Made by a program: the position numbers and the translations under genes
Assembly (NCBI RefSeq): GCF_003385185.1
Contig: NZ_PQHZ01000040.1
Span: 1 to 60,045, forward strand
DNA from: Amycolatopsis palatopharyngis
GTDB taxonomy: Bacteria > Actinomycetota > Actinomycetes > Mycobacteriales > Pseudonocardiaceae
Reading direction: 5' to 3'
DNA: 60,045 nt
Part shown: positions 50,722 through 57,666 of the stretch, piece by piece
How the letters are laid out: each line of letters starts with the position of its first letter
Numbering within the stretch: the stretch's first letter is position 1
The notes under the pieces: model-generated
The model's database searches: none
Seen by the model: only the letters and a program-made list of their open reading frames with translations
What the model was told of the DNA's origin: nothing

Positions 50722-51495
50722 ATGCCCACAGCATTGATCACCGGGGCGACCGCGGGAATCGGCGCGGAGTTCGCCCGTGCCCTCGCCGCCGAAGGCCATG
50801 ACCTCGTCCTCGTCGCACGGGACGCCGACCGCCTCGAGCAGGCGGCGAAAGAGCTGGCCGCCAGCCACCACGTGCGAGCCAGGGCCCTGCCAGCGGACCT
50901 CGCGACGGCCGAGGGCCGCGCCTCCGTCGAGGCAGTACTCGCCGACGGCGAGCATCCGGTGGACCTACTGGTCAACAACGCGGGCCTCGGCTTGGCGGGC
51001 GAGTTGTGGGACGCCTCGATGGACGACCTGCAGCACCAGCTCGACGTCAACGTCACCGCGGTACTGCGGCTGACCAGGGCGGCTCTGCCCGGCATGCTCG
51101 AACGGCGCCGCGGCGACGTGATCAACGTGTCCAGTGTCGCCGGGTTCTTCTCCGGCCGCGGCTCCACCTACACGGCGAGCAAGAAATGGGTCACGTCGTT
51201 CACCGAGGGCACTGCCGGCGCGTTGCCCGGTACCGGCGTCCGGATGGTCGCCCTCTGCCCCGGATTCACCAACACCGAGTTCCACCAGCGCGCCGGGCTG
51301 GACAAGCCCGGCCCGAAGCTGTTCTGGCTCGACCCCGCGAGGGTGGTGTCGGAGGGGCTGGCCGATCTGCGCAGGGGAAAAGTGATCTCCATCCCCAGCC
51401 CGCAGTACAAGCTGGTGGTGGCCGTCGCGAAACTGCTGCCCACGGCGTTGCTGCAGCGAATCGCCGGACGGCTCGCCGGGCGAGGCAGGACGTGA
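50722..51495 (+). CDS. SDR family oxidoreductase
   Basis: A 257-residue classical SDR. The cofactor motif is ALITGATAGIGAEFA (TGxxxGIG), then NNAGLG, catalytic Ser in VINVSSVAGFF, and YTASKKW (YxxxK) near residue 153. Substrate is unknown; the sequence type resembles short-chain dehydrogenases of the DltE/YqjQ group. It starts at ATG 50722. pyrE follows after 31 bases, so co-transcription is possible. Confidence 0.88.
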   Translation: MPTALITGATAGIGAEFARALAAEGHDLVLVARDADRLEQAAKELAASHHVRARALPADLATAEGRASVEAVLADGEHPVDLLVNNAGLGLAGELWDASMDDLQHQLDVNVTAVLRLTRAALPGMLERRRGDVINVSSVAGFFSGRGSTYTASKKWVTSFTEGTAGALPGTGVRMVALCPGFTNTEFHQRAGLDKPGPKLFWLDPARVVSEGLADLRRGKVISIPSPQYKLVVAVAKLLPTALLQRIAGRLAGRGRT

Positions 51496-51526
51496 ATGCC
51501 GCCGCCGGTATGACAAACTCCGGGGC

Positions 51527-52087
51527 GTGAACTCCGGATTGGATCAGGCCGCCAAGCTCGAACTCGCCAGGTTGGTGAACGAACTCTCCGTAGAGCACGG
51601 GAAAGTGACGTTGGCCTCCGGCAAGGAGGCGAACTACTACATCGACCTCCGCAGGGCCACCCTGCACCACGCCGCCGCACCGTTGATCGGCGAGCTGTTG
51701 CGCCAGCTCACCGCCGACTGGGACTACGTCGCTGTCGGCGGGCTGACCCTCGGTGCCGACCCGGTCGCCACCGCCATGCTGCACTCGGCCGCGGCCGACG
51801 GGATGGTGCTCGACGCGTTCGTGGTGCGCAAGTCGGTCAAGGAACACGGCATGCAGCGCCGGATCGAGGGCATGGAGGTCGCCGGCCAGCGCGTCCTCGC
51901 CGTCGAGGACACCTCCACCACCGGCGGCAGTGTGCTCACGGCCGTCGAGGCGTTGCGAGAGGCCGGGGCGACTGTCGTCGGCGTCGCCACCGTGGTGGAT
52001 CGCGACACCGGCGCGCGTGAGGCCATCGAGAAGGAAGGCCTCACCTACCGCTACCTCCTCGACCTGGATGACCTCGGCCTGAGCTGA
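51527..52087 (+). CDS. pyrE: Orotate phosphoribosyltransferase
   Basis: A 186-residue enzyme converting orotate and PRPP to OMP in pyrimidine synthesis. It shows KVTLASGKEANYYIDLR near 28, the VRKSVKEHG flexible-loop region near 99, and the PRPP-binding motif RVLAVEDTSTTGGS near 122, in which Glu-Asp replaces the more common Asp-Asp. The GTG start lies 31 bases after the SDR gene. A separate sigma-factor operon begins 74 bases downstream. Confidence 0.95.
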   Translation: MNSGLDQAAKLELARLVNELSVEHGKVTLASGKEANYYIDLRRATLHHAAAPLIGELLRQLTADWDYVAVGGLTLGADPVATAMLHSAAADGMVLDAFVVRKSVKEHGMQRRIEGMEVAGQRVLAVEDTSTTGGSVLTAVEALREAGATVVGVATVVDRDTGAREAIEKEGLTYRYLLDLDDLGLS

Positions 52088-52161
52088 CCCGCCTGGCATG
52101 CGCGCCGAAAGTCGTGCGTGACATTTTCCGCTCCCGTGCGTCCTAGGACACGGGAGGTGTC

Positions 52162-52731
52162 ATGACAACCTCGACGACAGCCGAGGGGTCGGGCCTCGCG
52201 CTCGATGACGTGACCCTGGTGAGCAGGGCGCGCGAGGGCGACGTCCGTGCCTACGAGCAGCTCGTACTGCGATACCAGGGGCCGATATACCGGCTCGCCC
52301 TGCGGATGCTGGCCAACCGGGGGGACGCCGAGGACGTCGCCCAGGAGGTGTTCCTGGTCGCCTGGCGCAGGCTGGGTCAGTTGCAGGAGGACGCGGCTTT
52401 CGTCGGCTGGCTCTACCGGACGGCGACGAACCGGTGCCTGAACGTGCTGCGCGGACGCAGACCGCAGGTGGAGCTGGACGCCGAGGTCGAGTCGCCCCGC
52501 CAGGACGACCGACCGGAGCAGGCCGCCCAGGTCAGTGAGCAACTGGCCGCGCTGAACAGCGCGCTGCAGCAGCTGACCGGAGAGCAGCGTGCCTGCTGGC
52601 TGTTGCGCGAGGTGCATGGCCGCTCCTACGAGGAGATCGGCGAGATCGTCGGAACGAGTACGACCGCGGTACGCGGCCGCATCGCGCGGGCACGGGCCCA
52701 ACTGGCAGAGGTGATGAAGCCATGGCGATGA
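52162..52731 (+). CDS. ECF-type RNA polymerase sigma factor
   Basis: A 189-residue sigma factor. Region 2 is YQGPIYRLALRMLANRGDAEDVAQEVFLVAWRRL (the DAEDVAQE hallmark near 51); region 4 is ALQQLTGEQRACWLLREVHGRSYEEIGEIVGTSTTAVRGRIARARAQL. No extra C-terminal domain is present. Its end overlaps by 10 bases the gene for a zinc-finger/Asp23 protein, the expected anti-sigma. It heads an operon of envelope-stress proteins, which it probably transcribes itself. Boxes for an ECF promoter in the 74 bases upstream were not assigned. Confidence 0.93.
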   Translation: MTTSTTAEGSGLALDDVTLVSRAREGDVRAYEQLVLRYQGPIYRLALRMLANRGDAEDVAQEVFLVAWRRLGQLQEDAAFVGWLYRTATNRCLNVLRGRRPQVELDAEVESPRQDDRPEQAAQVSEQLAALNSALQQLTGEQRACWLLREVHGRSYEEIGEIVGTSTTAVRGRIARARAQLAEVMKPWR

Positions 52732-53327
52732 ACTCGACGAACTCCGCGGGCAACGGGTACGAACTGCCGTGCGAACGCGAGCTGGAGCAGGTGTGGGAGT
52801 ACCTCGACAACCCGGACGTCGATGACGGGGTCGACGAGCACGAACGGACCTGCCCGCATTGCCGTACCGCGCGGGAGAGCCTGCGCGCACTGCGCGAGGC
52901 GACCGCCGAGCTGATCGAGGAGACCGAACAGCCTCCGCCGGACCTGTTCGGCAAGATCATGTCGGCCGTTCGTGCCGAGGTCCGGCGCGGGCACATGGTG
53001 CGGTTGCCCTCCAGCGAACCGGGCGTGGTCGAGGTCAGCGAGCAGGCCGTCGCGGTGGTGCTGCGCTTCGCCGCCGACTCGGTGCCAGGGGTGCGGGCCC
53101 GTCGTTGCCGGATTGCCACCGTCGGTGTCGGGCAGGTAGGCGAGAGCCAGGTCGAGGTTCAACTCACCCTTGCGGTGGACTACCGCAACCAGACCACAAT
53201 TGAGGCGTTGACCGAGGTGCGCGCACGGGTTTCGGCGGCCGCCGCGGCACGGGTGGGCCTCCAACTCGTCGCGCTCGACCTGGTCGTTGACGACATCTAC
53301 GGGGCGGATGGCGGGGAGCGGGGATGA
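52722..53327 (+). CDS. Zinc-finger anti-sigma-like protein fused to Asp23 domain
   Basis: A 201-residue protein in two parts. Residues ~15-75 form a ZAS-type segment with HERTCPHC at residues 41-48 (His and two Cys of the His-x3-Cys-x2-Cys motif). Residues ~105-197 match Asp23/Gls24, with VVEVSEQAVAVVLRFAADSVPGV and RVGLQLVALDLVVDD. No membrane helix is seen, so it is soluble. The 10-base overlap with the sigma gene indicates a fixed stoichiometry. It is probably the anti-sigma factor, with the Asp23 part linking it to the other envelope proteins. Confidence 0.82.
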   Translation: MAMNSTNSAGNGYELPCERELEQVWEYLDNPDVDDGVDEHERTCPHCRTARESLRALREATAELIEETEQPPPDLFGKIMSAVRAEVRRGHMVRLPSSEPGVVEVSEQAVAVVLRFAADSVPGVRARRCRIATVGVGQVGESQVEVQLTLAVDYRNQTTIEALTEVRARVSAAAAARVGLQLVALDLVVDDIYGADGGERG

Positions 53328-53698
53328 GTCTGGAAGCGATGACCGAATTCGTCATCGACGACGTGGTCATAGCGGGGGTGGCCGCACGGGCGGCGGCCGG
53401 TACACCGGGGGTGGTGCGACTGGAACCGGGACTGACCGGGCTCGTCGCCGCGTGGGGCAGGGCCGCCCGTGGCCGGTGGAAGGGCATCACCCCCGCCCCC
53501 GCGGAAGGGGTCACGGTCCAGTCGTCCGGTGATGAACTCTCCCTGCGGTTGGACATCGTGATTTCCGGAGCGGACCAAGCGGCCGCCGTGGGACAGGCGG
53601 TGCAGCGTAGTGTCGCGCGGGCCGTGGCCGAGGACGTCGGCCTCACCGTCGACGAGGTTTCAGTGTCCATTCTGGACATTGAGCCGGAGGTGCGGTGA
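53324..53698 (+). CDS. Asp23/Gls24 family protein
   Basis: A 124-residue protein covering one Asp23 domain: FVIDDVVIAGVAARAAAGTPGVVRL at the N-terminus, ELSLRLDIVISGADQAAAVGQAVQRSVARAV, and DEVSVSILDIE at the end. There is no signal or membrane segment. It overlaps its neighbours by 4 bases on both sides, so it is made together with the fused anti-sigma-like protein. Confidence 0.85.
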   Translation: MSLEAMTEFVIDDVVIAGVAARAAAGTPGVVRLEPGLTGLVAAWGRAARGRWKGITPAPAEGVTVQSSGDELSLRLDIVISGADQAAAVGQAVQRSVARAVAEDVGLTVDEVSVSILDIEPEVR

Positions 53699-53994
53699 CC
53701 ACGCGAGGCGAGATCACGGAGAAACTGCTCGCCGCCCTCGAAGGGGTGCCCGGTCTCCGTCCGGCCACCCCGACCGCCGAGTCCACCGCCGCGCGTATCC
53801 CCTGGGACTGGGACGGTATCGCGATCGACCTGGACGAAGACGTCGTCCGGATTCGGCTCGTGGCCACCCGGCTGCCGTTGCCGCCGCTACTGCGCTCGGC
53901 GGCCGATGCCCTCCGTCCCGCGCTCATCGGCACCCCTTGGGCTGGTGCGTCGCTTCGGCTCGTGGTCACCGACCTGGATCGCGACGCGGTCTGA
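53695..53994 (+). CDS. Short Asp23-operon protein
   Basis: A 99-residue protein that begins ITEKLLAALEGVPGLRP and continues with a beta-rich part IAIDLDEDVVRIRLVATRLPLPPLL and SLRLVVTDLD. It resembles a shortened or divergent Asp23 fold, although the family is not certain. Similar small genes occur at this place in other actinobacterial Asp23 clusters (from recall). It starts at GTG in a 4-base overlap. A 123-base gap follows, the only sizeable break in the first half of the operon. Confidence 0.65.
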   Translation: MTTRGEITEKLLAALEGVPGLRPATPTAESTAARIPWDWDGIAIDLDEDVVRIRLVATRLPLPPLLRSAADALRPALIGTPWAGASLRLVVTDLDRDAV

Positions 53995-54117
53995 GGAGTG
54001 TCCGATTGTGCGGCGACGATCACACGATCGGGTCGTGACTTCCGCTTCCTCGTGGTGTCTATCCGGTAAGTGGGCAATAGCCCTCCACGACCTGGACCGC
54101 GAACAAGGGAGATCTCC
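53995..54117. promoter_or_regulatory. Internal gap of the Asp23 operon
   Basis: This gap contains overlapping inverted repeats around 54003-54050 (ccgattgtg with cacacgatcgg, and cacga with tcgtg) and ends in aagggaga, the ribosome binding site for the next gene. It may hold an internal promoter or attenuator; no boxes are certain. Confidence 0.4.
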
Positions 54118-54579
54118 ATGACGAACAGCACCGCGGAGAAGACCGTCACGAGGAGCGAAGCAGGCACGGACAACGGTGCGCTGGTGACCAAGCAGGGTGC
54201 CACGCACATCGCCGACACGGTCGTGCAGAAGATCGCCGGACTGGCGGCGCGTGAGGTGAGCGGGGTCTACTCCCTCGGTGGCGGTGCCGCGCGGGCCTTC
54301 GGCGCGCTGCGCGAGCGCATCCCCGGAGCCAGCGCGAGCGCGGGCCAGGGCGTGTCGGTGGAGGTCGGCGAGAAGCAGGCCGCAGTGGACCTGCAGATCC
54401 TGGTCGAGTACGGCGTGAGCATCGCCGACCTGGCTCGTTCGATCCGCAAGAACGTCATCAACGCTATCGAGCAGATGACGGGGCTCGAGGTCGTTGAGGT
54501 GAACATCAACGTGAACGACGTGCACATCCCGGGCGACGACGACGACGAGTCGGAAGAGACTTCCGACCGCGTCCAGTGA
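54118..54579 (+). CDS. Asp23/Gls24 envelope stress protein
   Basis: A 153-residue protein and the most canonical Asp23 member here. It has GATHIADTVVQKIAGLAAREVSGVYSLG near 24, then VEVGEKQAAVDLQILVEYGVSIADLARSIRKNVINAIEQMTGL and EVNINVNDVHI. The C-terminus is acidic. Asp23 in Staphylococcus coats the inner membrane through AmaP. ATG 54118 is preceded by agggaga. A 12-bp hairpin follows 28 bases after the stop. Confidence 0.92.
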   Translation: MTNSTAEKTVTRSEAGTDNGALVTKQGATHIADTVVQKIAGLAAREVSGVYSLGGGAARAFGALRERIPGASASAGQGVSVEVGEKQAAVDLQILVEYGVSIADLARSIRKNVINAIEQMTGLEVVEVNINVNDVHIPGDDDDESEETSDRVQ

Positions 54580-54607
54580 TCGCGTGACGCCGGTCCTGTC
54601 GAAGGCA

Positions 54608-54635
54608 GGCCGCCGCGCGCACTCGCGCGGCGGCC
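54608..54635 (+). terminator. Intra-operon GC hairpin
   Basis: A perfect 12-bp stem (54608-54619 with 54624-54635) closes a cact loop. It sits between the main Asp23 gene and the DUF2273 gene. It could partly terminate transcription or protect the upstream message, giving more Asp23 than downstream membrane proteins. There is no T-run. Confidence 0.7.
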
Positions 54636-54658
54636 TCGATGCCCCTCTTGGAGGAGCC

Positions 54659-54847
54659 ATGAACGCCACACTGCTGGGACTCATCGTCGGAATCGCGCTC
54701 GGCTTCGCCGCCGCGTTCGGCGGGTTCGGCGCGTTCGTCGCCGTGGTCGTGCTCGGTGCCATCGGCCTGCTCGTGGGTCGCTGGCTCGACGGTGAGCTAG
54801 ATCTGTCCGCGCTGGTCGGCTCCGCGAAGGACCGGGGCAGGCGATGA
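54659..54847 (+). CDS. Small membrane protein, DUF2273-like
   Basis: A 62-residue protein that is almost all membrane: two close helices (about 4-24 and 26-42) rich in Gly/Ala, then a short tail DLSALVGSAKDRGRR. It matches the DUF2273 proteins typically encoded next to asp23 and amaP. ggagga lies before the ATG. It overlaps the next Asp23 gene by 4 bases. Confidence 0.78.
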   Translation: MNATLLGLIVGIALGFAAAFGGFGAFVAVVVLGAIGLLVGRWLDGELDLSALVGSAKDRGRR

Positions 54848-55263
54848 CCACGCTGGAGACCGAAATCAGGCCGCAGCCGTCTTCGCCGTCGGTGGAGGAA
54901 AGTCAGGACACCGATCGCGGCCGCACCACACTCGAGGAGCGGGCGGTGGAACGGATCGCCGCCCGCGCGGTCTCCGAAGTGGACGGAATCGGCGGTTCGG
55001 CACCCCGAGTGCTCGGGGTGGCCGTGGGCGCGGACGAACCAGATCGGACGGCGCGGGTGACCGCCCGGCTCGACGGGGACACCGCCACGCTTGAGGTGCG
55101 GCTTTCGGTGGCGTATCCCGCCTCGGTCGCCGCCACCACCGAACGCGCGCGTTCGCACCTGATTCGGCGCACCGAGGAGCTGACCGGCCTGCGTATATCC
55201 AAAGTGGACATACTTGTGACCGCCCTGCACGGGGCAGTGGCCGACACCAGGAGGGTGCGATGA
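54844..55263 (+). CDS. Asp23/Gls24 family protein
   Basis: A 139-residue Asp23 protein. After a ~30-residue disordered start it shows ERAVERIAARAVSEVDGIGG, TATLEVRLSVAYPASVAATTERARSHLIRRTEELTGL and KVDILVTAL. It is the fourth Asp23-type domain of the operon, counting the fused anti-sigma. Coupled on both sides by 4-base overlaps with DUF2273-like and DUF6286 genes. Confidence 0.85.
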   Translation: MTTLETEIRPQPSSPSVEESQDTDRGRTTLEERAVERIAARAVSEVDGIGGSAPRVLGVAVGADEPDRTARVTARLDGDTATLEVRLSVAYPASVAATTERARSHLIRRTEELTGLRISKVDILVTALHGAVADTRRVR

Positions 55264-55799
55264 TCCGCCGACCACGCCGGTCCGTCCCCGCCATCGCGGT
55301 GTCGCTGATCCTGTTGGGTGTCTGTGCCCTCGTGGCGACCTCGGCGATCCAGCTGTTGCTCGGGGAACAGCCGCTGCTCAGTTACGACAAGGCCGCGAAC
55401 TCGTTGCACGAGTTGGCCTGGAACGAGATCCCGGTCGCGATCGCCGGGGGGACGGTCGCGGCACTGGGTCTCGTGCTGGTGCTGTTCGCGCTGCTGCCCG
55501 GAAGGCCCGTGGTGCTGCCGCTGGCCGACGGCGATGGATCGGCAGTTGACTCCGGTACCACCCGGCGCGGTCTCCGTGCGGACCTGCGGTCGACCGCGGC
55601 CGCCGTGGACGGCGTCTCCGGCGCCAAGCTCCGGCTGCGCAGAGGACGCGCCAGCGTCCGCGTCACCACGAACCGCACGACCAGCGACGGACTAGCCGAA
55701 GCGGTGCGCGGTGCGATCGAACAGCGACTCGACGACATCGCACCGGCACGGCGGCCGAAGTTGCGTGTCCGTGTCTCCAGCCGCAGGAGTGACCGATGA
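55260..55799 (+). CDS. DUF6286 membrane protein
   Basis: A 179-residue protein with two N-terminal membrane helices (about 10-33 and 58-80) and a cytoplasmic C-terminal domain: LRSTAAAVDGVSGAKLRLRRGRASVRVTTNRTT-type residues, ending in a basic tail. The soluble part resembles an Asp23-like fold by strand order, which is inference. It overlaps the AmaP-like gene by 4 bases. Confidence 0.75.
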   Translation: MIRRPRRSVPAIAVSLILLGVCALVATSAIQLLLGEQPLLSYDKAANSLHELAWNEIPVAIAGGTVAALGLVLVLFALLPGRPVVLPLADGDGSAVDSGTTRRGLRADLRSTAAAVDGVSGAKLRLRRGRASVRVTTNRTTSDGLAEAVRGAIEQRLDDIAPARRPKLRVRVSSRRSDR

Positions 55800-56368
55800 G
55801 CAGTCCCAACCGCCCGGCCAGGCTCAACCGTTACCTGCTCGCCCTGATCGGTCTGCTGTTGCTGGCCGCGGGCGGCTTCGCGCTGGCCGTCCACTTCGGC
55901 GTGATCCACATACTCGATCCCGCCGATCCACTGGTGCCCGGCACCGAAGCGCCGCCGACGTGGGTCTACTACGTGGTCGCCGCCGGGGCCGTGCTGCTCG
56001 GGCTGCTGGCGCTGCGCTGGTTGGTGGCGCAGGCCGTGCGCAGGCCGAAGACCCGCACCTGGGAGCTACACCAACGGCCTGAGCAGGGCACGACCCGCCT
56101 CGACGCCGACGTCGCGACCGAGCCGTTGATCGAGGAGATCGAGGCGGTTGCAGGGGTGGCCTGGGCGACGGCGTCACTGTCCGGTGAGCGGCGCGACGCC
56201 GTGCTGTATCTGGTGGTCGGAACGCAGCGGGGAGCCGACCTCGGTGAGCTCCGGCAGCGGATCGAGCAGGACGCCGTACCGAGGCTGCGGCAGGCGTTGG
56301 ACCTCGAATCCTTGCCTTCGGAGGTCGAGTTCCGGCTCACCAATCGCACTCCCGCCCGCGCGGGTTAG
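55796..56368 (+). CDS. AmaP-like alkaline shock membrane anchor
   Basis: A 190-residue protein with two helices (about 11-33 and 57-80) followed by a soluble domain with TRLDADVATEPLIEEIEAVAGVAWATASLSG and RQRIEQDAVPRLRQALDLESLP. The layout matches AmaP, which tethers Asp23 to the membrane. It is the last gene of the sigma/Asp23 operon. Together with DUF6286 and DUF2273-like proteins it would provide three membrane partners for the Asp23 proteins. Confidence 0.8.
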   Translation: MSSPNRPARLNRYLLALIGLLLLAAGGFALAVHFGVIHILDPADPLVPGTEAPPTWVYYVVAAGAVLLGLLALRWLVAQAVRRPKTRTWELHQRPEQGTTRLDADVATEPLIEEIEAVAGVAWATASLSGERRDAVLYLVVGTQRGADLGELRQRIEQDAVPRLRQALDLESLPSEVEFRLTNRTPARAG

Positions 56369-56476
56369 CCGCAGCCTGAGCCCTGACCTGCATAGTTGCC
56401 TTGTCTCCCGACATATCCGTTGATCTCAGGAGTATCGTGGTGAGTGAAACGGGGGTTTTGGGGAACGAGGGGTTTC

Positions 56477-56866
56477 ATGGCGGGATTTCTGGCGGGCGCC
56501 ACGGCGGTGGTGCATTTCGTGGCACTGATGTACATCGGCTTCGGCGGCTTCCTCGCGTGGCGCTGGCCTCGCAGCATCCTCGTGCATGTGTTCTTCGCCG
56601 CGTGGGGGTTTCTGGTCGTCGCCTTCCCTCTGGCGTGCCCGTTGACGGCGCTGGAGGACTACTTCCGTGGCCTGCAGGGGCGCGGGCCACTGCCCAACGG
56701 GTTCAACGAGTACTACATCTACGGGGAGCTGATCCCCAGGTCACTGCTGCCGCTGGCCGGTGCGATCGCGCTGGTGGTGTTCGCGGTCTCCTACGCCGGG
56801 GCGTACCTGCGCTGGCGCGACAGCAAGCTGGAGGACGTCCCGGAGCACCGGGTCCGGCTGGGCTGA
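56477..56866 (+). CDS. DUF2784-like membrane protein
   Basis: A 129-residue protein with about three to four helices. It starts AGFLAGATAVVHFVALMYIGFGGFLAWRWP, then CPLTALEDYFRG, matching the DUF2784 pattern of a His in helix 1 and CPLTxLE after helix 3. Function is unknown. ATG 56477 has gagggg just upstream. It is read independently of the stress operon, 108 bases after it. Confidence 0.7.
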   Translation: MAGFLAGATAVVHFVALMYIGFGGFLAWRWPRSILVHVFFAAWGFLVVAFPLACPLTALEDYFRGLQGRGPLPNGFNEYYIYGELIPRSLLPLAGAIALVVFAVSYAGAYLRWRDSKLEDVPEHRVRLG

Positions 56867-56888
56867 GGGTATTGCCTACTGTCGACCT

Positions 56889-57545
56889 GTGAACGAGGAG
56901 AAAGGCCCAACCGAGTGGGCCGCGCGCGAGGTCGGGGTTGGCCCCTGGCCTGGCGAGTGGCCCACCGGGCCGGAGGCACAGCGGTACGACCCGGAACTTC
57001 TGGAACACGGCGACCGACGCAACGTCGTGGACGTCTACCGCTACTGGCGGCGCGAGGCGATCGTCGCCGATCTGGACAGCCGCAGGCATTCGTTCCATGT
57101 CGCGATCGAGAACTTCCAGCACGATCACAACATCGGCACGGTCGTGCGAACGGCCAACGCCTTCGCCGCGGCCGCGGTGCACATTGTCGGGCGGCGTCGC
57201 TGGAACCGTCGTGGCGCCATGGTCACCGATCGCTATCAGCACGTGCACCACCACGGTGACGTCGGCGCACTCGCCACCTTCGCGGCCGAGCAGGGGCTCA
57301 CCGTGGTGGCGGTGGACAACACCCCCGGTGCGGTCCCGCTGGAGTCCGCCGATTTGCCGCGCGACTGCGTGTTGCTTTTCGGTCAGGAGGGGCCGGGTCT
57401 TTCGGCCGAGGCGAAGGAGGCCGCGTCACTGGTGGTGTCGATCGCGCAGTTCGGCTCCACCCGCTCGATCAACGCCGGTGTCGCCGCCGGCATCGTGATG
57501 CACAGCTGGATCCGCCAGCACGCCGACCCCACCCTGGCCTGGTAG
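56889..57545 (+). CDS. SpoU-type rRNA/tRNA methyltransferase
   Basis: A 218-residue TrmH/SpoU (SPOUT) enzyme. Motif 1 region is FQHDHNIGTVVRTANAFAA near 78, motif 2 VLLFGQEGPGLSAEA near 165, and motif 3 STRSINAGVAAGIVMHSW near 195. It likely 2'-O-methylates a ribose in tRNA or rRNA. GTG 56889 is chosen for position; the upstream in-frame sequence overlaps the DUF2784 gene. It is followed directly by palindromic elements. Confidence 0.92.
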   Translation: MNEEKGPTEWAAREVGVGPWPGEWPTGPEAQRYDPELLEHGDRRNVVDVYRYWRREAIVADLDSRRHSFHVAIENFQHDHNIGTVVRTANAFAAAAVHIVGRRRWNRRGAMVTDRYQHVHHHGDVGALATFAAEQGLTVVAVDNTPGAVPLESADLPRDCVLLFGQEGPGLSAEAKEAASLVVSIAQFGSTRSINAGVAAGIVMHSWIRQHADPTLAW

Positions 57546-57666
57546 GCCTCGCACTTTCCCGGGAAAGCGCGAGGCAGGCCAAGGTCAGCGCGCCGACCCC
57601 TCGCACTTTCCCGGGAAAGCGCCGTAGTTGCACACGCGGGGTACCGCGCTTTCCCGGGAAAGTGCG
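57546..57666. repeat. Palindromic element cluster 3 (three copies)
   Basis: Copies of the CTTTCCCGGGAAAG core lie at 57546-57575 (one mismatch, arms gcctcgc), 57603-57622 (one mismatch) and 57645-57666 (one G-T pair). They fill the gap between the SpoU gene (stop at 57545) and the converging molybdoenzyme gene (stop at 57667). The first starts right after one stop codon and the last ends right at the other. Confidence 0.9.
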
